64,000 nt of DNA from contig NC_133223.1 in NCBI RefSeq assembly GCF_040436345.1, positions 20,282,613-20,346,612 on the forward strand, given 5' to 3'. A program made the translations under genes and the position numbers. This DNA is from Pagrus major (taxonomy: Eukaryota; Chordata; Actinopteri; Spariformes; Sparidae). The notes below the pieces were generated by a model, which saw only the letters and a list, made by a program, of their open reading frames with translations, was not told the origin of the DNA and searched no databases. Shown here in pieces: positions 31,291 to 45,100 of the stretch; positions within the stretch are counted from its first letter, which is position 1; every line of letters begins with the position of its first letter.

Positions 31291-33220
31291 TCCCACCATT
31301 GTCTTTTGTAGCCGGGAGTCTGAAGTGTGTGGGGTTTTTTTCTGCAAAAAGAAAATGTCTCTTTGAACATGTATCGAAGGACATGTCGTGAGAGCAAAAA
31401 AGAGGAAAGGTTCAATTTATACTTTCATTTACGCTTTAAAAATCACAATAGTGGTGTTCATCTGTGAGGATTATTTTGCTGAACAAAACGTGTAACTATC
31501 ATAAACTTGTGTTTGCCACAGAGCTTATTTCTGCAATTATACAAAATCTAATTCAAACATCCCACAGGCTTTCTGCCGAGGGAACCAGGGCGATGCTAAC
31601 TTTCGAGTTAGACTTGTAGATCACCATCACCAATGACCGACAGCCATCGACTACCAAACCTTGACCGTCGTAACATCGTGATTCAAAAGACTCCCCACCA
31701 GAGAGCACAATTAAGTGGCATGTCCCCTCGGAGTTGCCGTAGGGCATTAGTTGTTGTTGTTTGTGATATGTGAGGAAAGGGAAATAAAAAAATTGTGTTG
31801 CTGCTCAGTGCACTGACATGACCTGTCAATGTCCCGTTTTTCAGTTAGGCGAACCCAAGACACAGTGTTTCTCTTTCCCACGGGCCACTGCTTCTCTCAG
31901 TCAAGCCATTTTATACACGGTTTTCTTAGCTTAGCTTCCTTGGCTAGTCGGCCAACGTTGTTTTATGCATATGAGGCTGAACAAAGTTAAGTTAGGGACA
32001 TGTGGCGCAGACACGAGGACGCTTTTAAACCTGGCACAGGGATGTATGTCGGTGGTAGCGGGAGTTAGTTTCCTCTGCAGGGCGAGACAGTTGTAGATTA
32101 TTAAAATGGTAACTGAATCATGTTGGTTAGAAATAATATTCAACCACATCACAAGACAGAAACATGTTTAGGCTGTAGGGGGAATCAAAATGCCTCTCAT
32201 TACTGTAGACTTTGGGCCTGTCCATCAACACTTACATCGCCTCGCAGTCTTACGCCCTCGCAAACTTGAGGTGACAACAGTGAACAAATCACAGTATGAC
32301 TGAAGTCCTGTGCATTTGGTGTCAGCCTATAATTATCCAGCACTTCTCTGATCACCTGGCAGCTGACACCAGCTTTAGTATATGTGTGGAGCTGCCACTT
32401 GTTTTTCACATGCCCTGATGAAGATGAAGTGAATCGAAATGTAAAAAAAAAAAAAAAAGGCCTCTGTTATTTTTGGGTTGTGACGTTTTGATCACGAAGC
32501 CAAGCAGAAGTCTAACCTTTCCCCTCTTCTTCTTCTGGTTCTGAAAGTTCAAATCTTCTCTGAAAAGCACTCAGACTTCCTCCAACTGTCACACAGATGA
32601 CTAATGCTCTCAAGAGATTGGGCGGAAAAGCAAAGTAAAGTGAGAGATGCACTGAAACTGAGTCATTTCTTTAGCTGTGGTTGTTTGTCTCCTCTGAAAT
32701 CTTCTTTGCTTTTGTTTCTCACTCTCCCTTCTTTCTAGTCTTACTGCATGGCACAGAGAAATTACATTACAGCAGGAGAATCAAATCCAAGTGAAGCGAG
32801 AGGAAGAGCCGGGACTGGAGATGACCTCAGTTTAAGCATTGCATAGAATTATGATATAAGAAACACAGTACAGGTTGGAGTCGAGCCTCCTCCTCCTCTG
32901 ACCCTTGCGCTTCCTCTGATTGATCCGGACCCGCCACGTCCTCGGGGTCCCAGGCGCTCTTCTTTCTCCACACTTCGTCTATCAGTTGATTTTATGAGAG
33001 AGCGTGCGAGCGCCTCTCTCACCTTGACTCCCGAGCTCAGATTGATTTCTCCGTGCTTCTCTTTCCCCCCTGCATTGTGTCTATCGATTATTTGTACTCC
33101 GCCGCAAGTGCGAGAGAGAAAATAAAGGCCGGGTTGAAATGCTAATCAGTTTATATAAATGTACATTCATTGTAGCGCTCGGTCATGAAGAGGAGGACCG
33201 TCTGCATGACGATGCAAGAG
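31290..33220. other. Intergenic sequence, no gene seen
   Basis: No exon or conserved protein segment is recognised. About 32412-32460 (CTGATGAAGATGAAGTGAAT followed by an A-run) looks like the 3' end of a fish retroelement, but it is too short to classify. Confidence 0.4.
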
Positions 33221-34024
33221 TGGGAGAAGAGATAGAGAAGTGAGGAGAGGAAATTAGAGACAAGAAGTAGAGAGGGAGGAGGAGGAGGAGGAGATAACAG
33301 AAGAGGAGAGGAGGGAAAAGACAATAGAGGAGGAGAGAGGATGACAGCAGCAAAAGAGGAGAGAAGAAGAGAAGGGAAGAGAGAAAACATGATGGAAGAG
33401 GAGAGGAAAGAAAAGACTGAACAGAAGAAGAGAAAGGAAAAAAGACAATAGTGGAGAAGAGATAAAAGTAGGAAAAGAGAAGAAGAGGAGAGAAGAAGTG
33501 GAGAGGAGAGGAGAGGAGAGGAGAGGAGAGGAGAGGAGAGGAGAGGAGAGGAGAGGAGAGGAGAGGAGAGGAGAGAAAACTACACGATAGAGGACGAGTG
33601 AGAAGAGAAGAGAAGAGGAGAGGACAAAAAAGACAATAGAGGAGGAGTGGAGACAAAAGAAAATAGAAGAGAGGAGAGAATAGTAGAGTAAGAAAAAGAG
33701 GGAAAGAAGAAGAGGAGAGGAGAGTTTAGAAAAAAGAGGTGAAGAAGAGGTGAAAAAAGAAAATCGAGGAGGGATGGAGACAAAATAAGAAAATTAAAGA
33801 TAGGAGATAAAAGTAGAAAAGAGAAAAGGCGTGAGTGGAGAGAAAAGATGATAGGAGAGAAGAAGAGAGGAGAAAAAGACGATGGAGGAGAGCGGAGACA
33901 AAAGATAAGAGAGGAAGAGAAGACAATAACAGAGAGAAGACAGACGAGAGGAGAAGAGATGAAGAGAAGAGAGAGAAAAAGTGGGAGTGCACAGAGGGAG
34001 CGCAGCGACAGGCGGAGGAGAGGA
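33221..34024. repeat. About 800-bp polypurine/polypyrimidine tract
   Basis: The plus strand is almost only A and G (GAGGAG, AGAAGA, GGAAAG mixtures) with scattered pyrimidines. Within it, 33500-33576 is a clean (GGAGA)n pentamer run of about 15 copies. The long Ser/Leu/Phe-rich antisense frames and Arg/Glu/Lys-rich sense frames are compositional artefacts. Confidence 0.95.
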
Positions 34025-34236
34025 AGCTCAATTAAAAGGATGATGATGCAAGCACATGTAAAGTCTTTGGACGGACTGCGTGTGTGCGTGTGCAGGCGCA
34101 CACGGTTGCGTGTAGTTCAACATTTTGAAATCATTTCAAAAGCCGCAGACAGATTTCATGAAGAGATAGATTTCTGTCACTGTTAATCCCTCGCAGCAAA
34201 GTCACTCAATTGGCAGGCACCTTGAGCGTTGGAGAG

Positions 34237-34238
<2 letters not shown>

Positions 34239-34306
<68 letters not shown>
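34239..34306. repeat. (CA)n microsatellite
   Basis: 68 bp, about 34 uninterrupted CA units, 215 bp beyond the end of the polypurine tract. Confidence 0.97.
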
Positions 34307-34309
<3 letters not shown>

Positions 34310-37300
34310 GAAGACACACACCAAATCAAAAATGCCCTTGTTCAAGGACTGCTTCACAAGCACGGTTGGCACAGCACGAGTCACACAAGCGGAAAAAAGA
34401 TGTTGTCAGTTTCACTTCTTTTTTTCCCATTTGATGTGCACTCAAACGCATTACCTTCCTACAGAGGCTTCCTTTTTCATTTCACAACAATTACATTTTC
34501 TCTCCAGAGGCCAGTTATTAGACGAGAGGAACCCAAATACTCTGAGGAGATTTTAAGTGACACAAAGAAAACATGTAGCAGGAATCAGCTGAATACATTT
34601 ACCCTGGCGGACAACCGTTATTAATTTTGCCTACATTTAATGCAGCAAGATGGAATAGATGCAGACGGTTTACTACTCCCAAAATAACTCATTACAAATG
34701 CTTACCATGTTACGTTTGCACGACTGCAGCATCGTTCAAGGTCTCATCTCTCAGAATATGTCTCATACCCTTTAAATGAACGCCTGAGGTCAGATTTCAG
34801 ATTCCCAAACTTTGTTTTTTTAAGAGATTCATGGTGCCAGAACTATTTAAAATCCTTATTTTTGTTATTCTTTTTTCTCAAAGGTTTATTGGGTTTAAAA
34901 ACCAGAGGTACAAACTGGTTGCAAGCACCCAAAAGTCGTACTTGATTGAAAGTATTATATATATTGGTCTGCTTGATTATTGGATCCGATATTCAACATT
35001 TTTCTGATTATTAGAATCTGTCTTTTTAAAAAAAATCTGATTGCAGATAAAATAAATTACTTTAAAATGTGTTTTAGTTATCAGATAAATGTAGTGGAGT
35101 AAAAAGAACAATATTTGTCTCCAAAATGTAGTAACAGAAAATGGAAGTACTCGAGTAAAGTACAAGTACTTCAAAATTATACCTGAATTCAGTACTTAAG
35201 TAAATCCACAAGTTCAAAATGGAGAATTTGTGTCCACGTACAGTAGCCACATAAACCCTAAACATTACATTTTTCACAAACGTCATCACAATCTTTCCAT
35301 AACTTTAACCAAAGTTAAGCCTATATATTATATTTTGTGACTGTTTGATGAAAATATCCTTTACGAAACTTAAATAAAAGTGGTTTTGTTGCCCAGCACT
35401 AACCACAGATTGGATTGAACCCTGGATTCTGGTGTGACAGCTGTGATCATAGCTCATAAAAATAGTGTTTTATTCAGTCAAGCAAACGTGGTGCAGGCAT
35501 TAAGTAAATTGGGCTCAGAGTCACGGAAAAATGTAAAATTACTGTGCGTGAGAACGAATCCTGTAGATTATATTTCATGAGTATGGTTTTGTATGCAGGC
35601 AGCAGGTCTTGTCGTGTTTTCCCATTTTTCCTCGCTGTACAGACAGCCACGACTCAAATACAGTGAGACAGACGCCTACACTACCCACAATGCAATTTAG
35701 CTGCTGAGTGACATCAGTGGAGGCAATTTATCAGATTACATGCAGCTTCCTCTGGAGCCACAAAGCTTTATAGCTTTTATACTACTTTCTTCACATATGC
35801 AGTAGTTCTCCCCAAGACCTGTAAACATGCTTTAATTTGTAAAATTGGTGGAGTCACCCTTTTTTGAGTTATGTTTATGTACCAATACACGACATTTCCA
35901 CAAACATCTTTTGAACACTGTATATCTTAGATGAAAATCTGTAATGAGATGATATAGAAAATATACATGATACTGTCTGTTGTGGAGCTGAAAAACATTC
36001 AGAACAGTCAAATAAACACGAAACAATAAAAGCATTAAAGTATAAATAGATGATATTGTCATTACAGTACAAAGATAAACACAACTTATCTCAAGAAGTT
36101 AGAACAAGAGTCTCAAAAAGAAAGAATACAAACTCACTTCCAACAATCAGCAATCAAAGTAACCTGACCTGTTTGGCTCTCTGGTCCTCATACGACAAAG
36201 TGAGCCAAATGGAAAACTTGCAGATATTAGCAAGAGCTAAAAATAACATCAACATAAACTTAATAGTAAACGCATGAGCTCATGAGTTCATCACAAGGAC
36301 AGGATTTATTTATGCTATACATCATGTGATGTTTGGATTCACACGAAGACGGCAAACGCAATACAGTATAAAAACAAATGAATAAATAATAAACCTGAGG
36401 CTTTGCTTTTACATGAGTAAAAAAAGATAATATATCCAACTTCAGAGCTACTTAAAGGGAAATTAAAGGCGTAATATATTGTATAATTTGACAGTGAACA
36501 TCGTGGAAGACCGTATCAGCCTCCTACAGTGAACCAGCACCATATTGCAGACATACAGCTTCCACATCTGGCCCATTTCTAATCTGAGACATTCAGAGCT
36601 AAACTCCAACAGCAGCACTCCATTTCAAAAGGGCCATTTATATGTTCAATTTACAGCATAATGTCCCTGTGAGTGGCCTGATGCAGGCGGCGTGCAGGTA
36701 ACAGAGGGAACCCACCGGCAGGCTGCTGATAAACAATCAGACACATGGCTTCGCCCTGGCCGTGCTCGATGGGCGATGGGTTTCTGATAAGCTGTATAAA
36801 CGCGAGTGTCACCTGGAGTGCAGCTCTGCACTCCCTGCCTGTAAAATATTCATTACTTTTTCTTCCGTCACTGTCTGCCCTCGTCTTTGAAATGGATTTA
36901 GAGCACTTCTTCCTTTTAGACAGAGCGTGACTTTCTCCCTGCAAACTCCAGACAACGGCTTCAAGCTCTGGCGTCGATAGACAGAGCCGTTTGAAAGCGT
37001 TCCCTTTTTTGTTGCTTGAAGCTACTTGGTGATTCATCCTTTCACTACTTCTGGTGAAAAGCCTGGGTGTTTTTTTTGTTTTTTTTTGCGGTGGCAGAAT
37101 GACTCACAGTGGTCTACCTTAATGTGATTAGTTGGCTTTGTTGCTGTGGATTAGTCTGTATTAGATGATGATTCTGTAGTTGGGGGGAGTACTTGCATGG
37201 ATGATCACATTTGCACATAAAATTTGCAACACCTTATGCATGTTTAAAATATTGGATTTTCCATTTCTCACTCAAGCACTGATGAAAAAGACCTTTCAGA

Positions 37301-37315
37301 ACGATCGTGAATTAA
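34310..37315. other. Intergenic sequence with one transposon remnant
   Basis: About 34960-35215 contains a remnant with GGAGTAAAAAGAACAATATT, AGTACTCGAGTAAAGTACAA and CAGTACTTAAGTAAATCCAC, the plus-strand counterpart of the one at 3785. A small TTAAAGGCGTAATATATTG motif at about 36462 may be a transposon end. No gene is recognised. Confidence 0.5.
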
Positions 37316-38014
37316 AGGGGCTCTGTGGAGCTTCTGTGTTGAGCTGGAAACCGGTTGTCAGGTTGTGTTCATCCTAAATTGCCAGAATAAATGTTAGCTC
37401 AGTGCATTCCTGCATAACCACACATAAGTTCAAACTAAACGTTTCTTTATGTTGAAACTTTAAGTTTCTTTTTGTTCAATCTTGTCATAATGCTGTGCTT
37501 ATGCTCTGGCACAAAAAACACTTGGTTTTGGTTTAAAATACCTGTTTTGGTAGCCACAAAAACAGCTGGAGATACTCTGACTTCCCGTGAGAAATAGCCA
37601 GTTTTTTGTCACCACTAAAAATGCCTAGAGATGGTCCGACTTCCTATGAAAAGTAGCTTGACTTCCACTTCCACTTCCACTGAAATGGCTGGAGATGGTC
37701 CACCTTTCCAGTGAAAAACACCTGGTTTTGGTTTCCACAAAGACACATCTGGAGATGGTTCGACTTCCTGTGAAACAATGCCGGTTGTGGTTGCCACTAA
37801 AACGTCTGGAGATGGTCTGACTTCCTGTGAAAAAAGCTTGAAAAATCAAATTTTAAAAAATTGACATTGAAAAATCATCCGCAGGCTTGTATAGTCAACC
37901 GAGAGAGACGGGGAAGGTCTCATTTTTCACTTCACGTTACTGTACGCTCACATATGTCCAATAATAAAGTGATTATTAAATGTAATTTACTACAAATTGT
38001 TACACAGAGCCCCT
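37316..38014. mobile_element. TTAA-flanked MITE carrying an internal minisatellite
   Basis: Flanked by TTAA at 37312-37315 and 38015-38018. The left end AGGGGCTCTGTGGAGCTTC pairs with the reverse complement of the right end (AGGGGCTCTGTGTAACAATT). 699 bp, no coding capacity. About 37511-37838 inside it is a degenerate tandem array. The right terminal sequence matches the short element at 8442-8663. Confidence 0.75.
37511..37838. repeat. Minisatellite inside the TTAA-flanked MITE
   Basis: About five imperfect copies of a roughly 60-70 bp unit built on CTGGAGATGGTCTGACTTCC, then TGTGAAAAA, then a variable segment ending near TTGCCACTAAAA. A (CACTTC)n patch occurs at 37668-37682. Matching units occur at 23560-23750. 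Confidence 0.75.
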
Positions 38015-41000
38015 TTAAATGGGTTCACATTCATAATGAAACAACGCTATTGTCTTCCTACTTTTCTGCAGCTCTCATGGTTTCGATAGTGGCCATTAGC
38101 AGAGTGATTGAGAGGTTTTTGTTCACTGAGGGATAGTTTGAATCCATCTTAATCACATCAAAGAGTCACAGGATGTCGGGGATGCCCACTCCGGCTTTCA
38201 ACTTGAAAGCCAGTGAAGTCAATATGGCTGCCTTCACTCGTGTCTGCTTTTTTTAGTTGTTAAGTCACTCCTCCCTCAACTTTTATTCTTTCTGGCCTTT
38301 TGATTCTTGAAACAGGTCGAGGGCAGATGTGCCTACTCTCCAAGGTTTGTGGGAAAACAAGATTAACCAGCAGACTCGTTTTACTTCTCTTATCTGAATC
38401 TTTTCAGGAGCGGCACATGAGAAGACATCATTTATCTGAGTGAGTCGACGATAAAGGGACGTGCTCTTGTGGTTTTTTTTAGTAGAATATTAGGAGATGG
38501 TGAAAAGAGAGTAATTGTGTCCGTTCATCCTCACAAAGCACCGGTGAAGAAAAACGTGTCCCCAATTCAAAGGTCAGCACGGCTAAGACCACTTGAGGGA
38601 TTCATCAGAAACAGGTGGTCTGAGTGTCCATTGGCGGTTTACAATCACTCAAACTCTGAGGTTTAAATCACATCAAGTCAAGTACTGTGCCCGGCGCTCA
38701 GGCTCACAAAAGCTACATTCAGGAAATGATGGAATTACAGAGAAATTACAGACGTGACATTAAGAGGCCGTAACATCATAAAACTCTTATTTCCTCTCTG
38801 CACCATTCGATGTCTGATTATCATCATAGTCTACACTCACATGATTGATGCCGCTCCAGTCCTCTCCCACAACAATTTGGACAGATGTGGCTCTCATCTG
38901 CGAGAGTATTTCATAATGCTGCCACTCAAACATTGCATTGTTCTCGTCTGTTTAATACTTTCTAAAGGGTTGCCCAAAATAAAGGGAGAGAACTAGGCCA
39001 GTGCTGGACCCAGTTTGCTTCTAGCAGATATGACTGAAAAAATATGGGACGTAAGCTTTCTAAATCTAAATGCCTGCTGCCTGTCAACCATAAAAAAACA
39101 TTGGTTTCAGGGGAATTATTGCATTATGTGATCTTAGCCATTACAGCACCCCAGGACGAGCTTTATGGATCCATTAATTCTGGTACGGATCTTGAGGGAA
39201 AATGTCCTCGAAAACACTTTAATAAAAAAGAAAAGCAATAATAAACTTTTAGAAACTTGTAAAGGCTATCTGGTTTCCCTTTTTGGAGTTTTTAAAATGT
39301 CAGAGTAACTTTCCCTGTAATCACACACAATAATTGGTTGTTTCACAGGTGATTTGTGCTGTTATCATTATACTTAACTCATGGCTCTGTAGTCCTATTC
39401 GCACTGGACTAGCACTGCATTTCCAGGGGACCTCATGTTATTTATAAATCACGCCCTTACATTACTGTTTCGTGCAGCAGCTACGTCTTATTTTACTCAT
39501 AATTACTGACTAAATACTCATTTACAGCTCGTTTAGATCAAGTAACATATTATTTGTGGCTGTACCAACCGTATATTGCGTCTAACCTTCTCTGTCATCA
39601 CTTTTAAATGTTAGCATCAGCAATCTCACAGCACAGTTGTTGACAGCTGTTCAACATATTATGAGGCGAGCCCAAATCTCGTTCAGTTGTCTGTCGACAG
39701 AACCAGAGATGCTGATTCACACACGACTAATATTATGTCATTAGCCAGTAAGCTTTGTTAGCACAAGGACTGGAAACAAGGGTAAACAGCCTGCGTCTGT
39801 TGAAAGTAACTAAATCTGCCTAAAACTCACTAATCAACATGTTAATATCTTGCTCGTTTACTCTATTCACATGCAGCATTGTGATTAGCCATTTTCTCCC
39901 AGACCACGTCCTGCTGAAATAAACTAACAAGGCAGTAGCTTCATACTGAGCATACCGACAGAAGAGGAAGACAATCTGTGTGGTTACCAGTAAATTCCAA
40001 TCATGACTCTATGAGGCTATTCTTGGGCTTTTTCTTATTTTTCTCTGGATGGCTGAAGTTACAAACACCCACACCAACCTTTTGAATTGCATCTACTAAA
40101 TAGAGGACATTACACCTACAACACACAGTGAGAGTGTGGGTGATAAAATAAAGGTTTCTTATGTTCCAGCCTTGAATTGTGCACACGGCAACGAAACATG
40201 TCAATGTTTCAATGACCTCGGTACACAGAACATCTGAATATTTCACACATAAACGTCAACAAACGCTCAGTCAAATGCTCACAATGAAAAGCAGATGAGC
40301 AGAAGACGGTGAGACATTTAATCACGACCAAAACCAGGTGCACAACACCAGCAGCTCAGGAAATAAGACCGACTGATTTGTGTTTGAAAGGAGGCCCGGC
40401 AGTGTTTGTGTGCCAGAGAAGAGGAGGAGGAGGAGGAGGAGGAGCGTCCAACAGACACATCTGATTAAGCAGTGTGTAAATGGACTTGCTGGCTGGACCA
40501 GATGAGGACCAGCAGATGGTTTTTCCACTCGGAGCGTTTGTATGTGCTGCGCAAAGGCCCCTCGAAATCCTCCTCAACTTGCACCGCGGCGTGGCCCCCT
40601 GTCCCGACCCTGTTCTCCTCGCCTCCTAACACCATTAGCATGTAAATGACAGCTGAGCCCCCTCGCCTGTGGGTGCTGATAGGCTGCAGCAGACCTCCAG
40701 CTTCCACGGTGCATTAATATCATTTTCTTCATTGTTGAGGGATTATGTGGGGGTGGGTGCTGCTTGTGGAGAGGTCAGGTTTGCTTGATTCTTGGTATGA
40801 ATATCAAAGGTTGTTGTGCTGTAGATATTCACACCACTTCTGTTGGATAAAGAGGCGACAGTGAAGGAGGAGCTGCTCCCTCAAGGTCAAGATTTCTTGG
40901 CTGTGACACACAGACACTCAAGAGATACTGATCAGTTATGATCGATGAAAACAAATAATACCACCTTTGAATGTCACTGGGAGACAAACAGTTAACAGAG

Positions 41001-41450
41001 AGCTTCTGTACAGCTCCCTTTCTCTCTGATATTTCTTTTTTCACTCCCTTCAAGGTCATGTGGGAGCCAGTACAGCGAAACGTTGAACTAAAACTTCAGA
41101 AAGTTCTGAAATGAATAGTAACCACTGTGTACAAAAAAACACGACCAAGGAAAAGTGATGCACACGTGTCTGCACACCACTAATACATTCACATTTATAT
41201 GTGTTATAGGCTTACATACCATACTGACATTTCTACACAACACCACTGGATATAACGTGACACCACAGGACATTTTTAAAGAGACCTCTGGACAATTTGT
41301 TTGGGTTTGTGGCCACAAAACAGGTTTTTTAAGCCAAAACATAAGCACAGCGTTTTAAAAAGAAAATTGAACGTAAAGAAATGTAAAATTTCCAACATAT
41401 GAAACCGTGGTTTTCAGAAATGTTCATTGCCAACAGTTACTCTGATGATT
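38015..41450. other. Intergenic sequence with minor repeats
   Basis: A fragment of the foldback transposon occurs at about 39748-39865 (AGTAAGCTTTGTTAGCACAA, AACTCACTAATCAACATGTT). A (GGA)n run lies at about 40424-40443. No coding exon is seen. Confidence 0.5.
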
Positions 41451-41453
41451 GGG

Positions 41454-42140
41454 GTTGGTGCTTTACACAATTTAACTGAAGAAATAGTTGGATATTTTGG
41501 GAAATAAGATGCAAAGATTGGTAGCCCTCTGTGTGCTAACTACACAGCCATGGCCAGCAGCAGTTAGCTTAGCTTAGCACGAAGACTGGAAGCCAGGGGA
41601 AACAGCTTACTTGGCTCTGTCCATGGATGAACATGTATCCAAACAGAAATAAATTAAAAAAAGACTATTCACTGTTTAATAGGGAGGGGTTATGTTCTCA
41701 GTTCAAATAAGTGCATGAGTGTTTTTCGTTCATAAAAAGTTAATTGTAAAATTTTTGGCACCTAAATGTCTTGTTCAGCTTTGGGTTGTAATATCGAAGT
41801 TAACATGAATAGTGAGTGCACCTTGCTAACCTAGCTTTAGCTGCTCTACCCTCTCGTACAAATATGGTCACCTCTGGCTCCAAAAAACTACCAAAGACAA
41901 TGGCCAATTTGCCAAACTTGAGTCTTTAAATAGGTAGTCCACAAATCAGGTTGTGTTTAGATGGTAAGCCCAAGTGTTTTTGTACCTAATCCTCACGAGA
42001 TCTTCACCACAGTCTTGTCAAAATGTATAACATAATTAATTTGTACAATGGCTCAGTAAAGAAACAGCGCTTACATTTCATTAAAGTTTCACAAATATGC
42101 GGTTATCTATAACTGACCGGGGGTGAAGTCACAGTGTCTA
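41454..42140. mobile_element. Transposon fragments: foldback-family piece and an adjacent unclassified remnant
   Basis: 41480-41640 has AGTTGGATATTTTGGGAAAT, GTTAGCTTAGCTTAGCACGA and AAACAGCTTACTTGGCTCTG, shared with the element at 8048. 41690-41970 has features of another fish repeat (CAAATATGGTCACCTCTGGC). The boundaries are unclear. Confidence 0.45.
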
Positions 42141-45100
42141 CATCCACTTCTTTTACAGTCCGCTGTATGTTCCTCCGCCTTTGGCGCTGCTTGTTCTTTA
42201 CTTCCTGCTCTATTTCCTGGCTCTGTTTCTCAATGTTCCCTCCACATTTTTTAACCAAGCACATTGAGCCTTTTGAGCACAATTACAATAAATGCGATTA
42301 ATTGCTGACTGCTGGCTGGCATTTTTAGCCAAAGGCTGCAATGCTCTCTTAACCTAAAATAACAGGCGCGGGCCTGCTGAGGCATATCCAAATGCAAATA
42401 AGAGGCACACAGAAAAAACTTAATGAATATCACATCCTGCACTAACCCAACCACATCCAAAACAAACATGCACAGAAAGTATGTAAAGCTGGAGAGTCGT
42501 GAGGTTTTATTAGCTGAGCTACTTTATATATAAGAGCCAGAATCTGTTTGGTTTTTTAAAATCTCATCTCACATATTTATTCATCTTCCTTTGATCAACC
42601 TCCTCTTTTACATTGCTGCAGGAGTCCAGTTGATGCACCCTGACTGTGTCCACCCTACTGCCTGCCTGCAATACTCCGTGTTTAATCGTTAGGCTTGAAC
42701 GAGTTAGATGATGAGTAAATCCTTAATTTCCCCAATTTTACACAGAGCAAAATGTGGAAAGTCCTTGTACTTTCTGCATTATTTGGTTTGGGTTTACACT
42801 CAAACCAAACATGTTGTGTATTTGTATCCTGGTCAGAGTGCAAAGTAGGTATTGATGTGGCGTCACTTGAGTAAATTGAGAGAGCCCTTGCTGTATTTTT
42901 CACTGATGTATGCAACTTTCAAGGTAGTTTCTTTAGCCTTGTGCGCACACAGATATAAAACACCTCTTCCATGCAATAACCACACAGAACTGTGAAGGTA
43001 AACTGAGGGTCACTGGGTTTATATTGCTGCTGGTTACAGTAGCATAAGTTTTGCCTCTGTCCTTCACTGCTCTGGGCTTTCTGTGGCTGCACTAAATTAT
43101 TTAAGGGACAGCAGTCATCTCTGAGGAAACCCAGCAGACTCTCCTCTGCGTCCCACGAGTGCAGCGAGAGGCAGACGGGTAGCTGGGGCACCGCTACCGG
43201 AAATAACATGGCAGAGAAATTTGGCCGTAGTGGCTTTAGCTGCCCTGGCTGGTATCTGGTTCAAAGATTCCTGCTGCAAACGGAGCCCAGTAGAGTCAAG
43301 GTTTCCAAGCAGATGTGCTGATGCCAGGCAGAAACAAAGGCCTCTTCTCTCAGATGGTGTAGGATCACAGTGAAGAGCATTTCAGAGTGGTGGGCGCAGC
43401 CAGGTCCTAAACAAAAGAGACTCAGTCCTCGTCTCGACCTCTGCTGCCTTCTGGCTCGCTGCCAGCGCTCAGACTCCCCCGCACAGAGACGCCTCTCCTC
43501 TGTGGAAAGTGACAGTCCATCTTTCCTCATCCTTAGGCATGACCAATCAACCCTGAGCAGAGTGATGGATGTTCACCGAGTCCTCTCACTCCTGCTCCCA
43601 GCGCCTCGCCAGTTCAGTCTTTTGTTATTCACCTATAACGGCACAGTCTTGTTTTTTCCCCTGTGCTTACCTGAGGAAATACCTCAGCACATAAAGTTGC
43701 ACTTTAAATTGTTAAAGACTCGCCCACACACACAAGCAGGCACACAGCAAAGTTATGCTCCTGCAGGATGATCAATAGATTCAGAGAATTTCAAACAGCT
43801 TCTAGTTCCAGTGCAAAAAGGTCTAGAGAGGAAGCTCTTGACTCTACTTTTTCTTTTAGCCCACAGCCAAAACCCTCCAGGGCAAAAAAAAAAAAACTAC
43901 ACAGTGCTCTGTATTTATCAGCACGTCTGACTCTGTTTCACAGACTATTAAAGTTAAAAAAAACTTCCACCTTCAGAGGTGCTCAGCTGTGTCTGCAACC
44001 AAGGCAGACATGCACGCAGTTCGCTTGAATTAATATGGTGTAATTAGATTTAAATTCAAAATGACGGGACACATAGTTTTACTCACAACAACACCTCCAC
44101 GTGCACAGACACGCATGCACACATAGACACAAGGTGTTGGCAGCGTGTCCTTTCGAACTGACAAAACGCCCAGTCAGGAGATGTCTGGTGACCGTCTGGG
44201 GCCTGCTGTCATCCTTCTCACTCTAGATAATCATCACCCATCATCTCCCTCTTGGTTTGCATCCATCCTGTCAAACCAGCCGCCTGTAATTCCACCTCGC
44301 TCAGCGTCTTCTGCTGCATTAATACATGTTAGAAGGTTGCTCCAAAACAGTAATGTCAAATCAGCAGATATTGACTCAGAACTGCCTCCGGCCTATAAAA
44401 AGACACAATAAATGAGGGATGGAAACCTGTCAGACAAAAAAAACCCACCTCCCTCCTGTTCTTATGTCTCTTTAATTAGTCTCCTTTAATTAAAACCACT
44501 GTATTATGTAAATTCTTGAATTAAGGCTGGGAGATTTGCTCCAAGTGATGTGTTTTTACGCTCAAATCTCATCACATCTCCCGGGGACGGCAGCGAGGCT
44601 ATTGTTTCTTCTGAGATGTCAGACTCATTTTGTTTTGTGCATGGCGTCGCGCTCGTTGTGGAGAACAGACTCATGGGACCATTGTTAGCGGCTGTCTCAT
44701 TTTGTCTCTGAAATCATTAAAGGCAGGCTGGAGCAGCAAATGTGCTAGTAAATAAAAACAGCCAGGACTCGGATGCCATACAGAAATGTTGAATGTGTAA
44801 AATCTGGAACTCTTCACACGAAGGAGAAACAAGAGCTGAATACATCAGATTTCGTATTTTAAGTTTCTCAGAGGCTAACCTCGAATGACTAACAGCTATA
44901 TTTAGCATGTTACGGAAAAGCCCAACAGAATTCTTTCTGTTAGAGGTGGAAACACAAAACTTGCTGTAGAAACTGTCGAGAACGGCCCGTCCTCATCAGA
45001 AAAACGACATTAAAGGCCAACTGTGAAAGCAGCTTATTACCACCCATATGTACTGTTATTTGGTGACGATCTCTAGCAGCCGTAGTAAGTTTACCAGCAG

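Noticed and set aside
33183..34101. Long Ser/Leu/Phe-rich minus-strand frames (157 and 173 codons) and charged plus-strand frames
   Set aside because: Low-complexity translations of the polypurine tract; they lack stops only because of base composition.
36651..37037. 128-codon minus-strand frame considered as a possible Vps8 or other exon
   Set aside because: No recognisable domain, no convincing splice sites and no similarity to the Vps8 C-terminal region as I know it.
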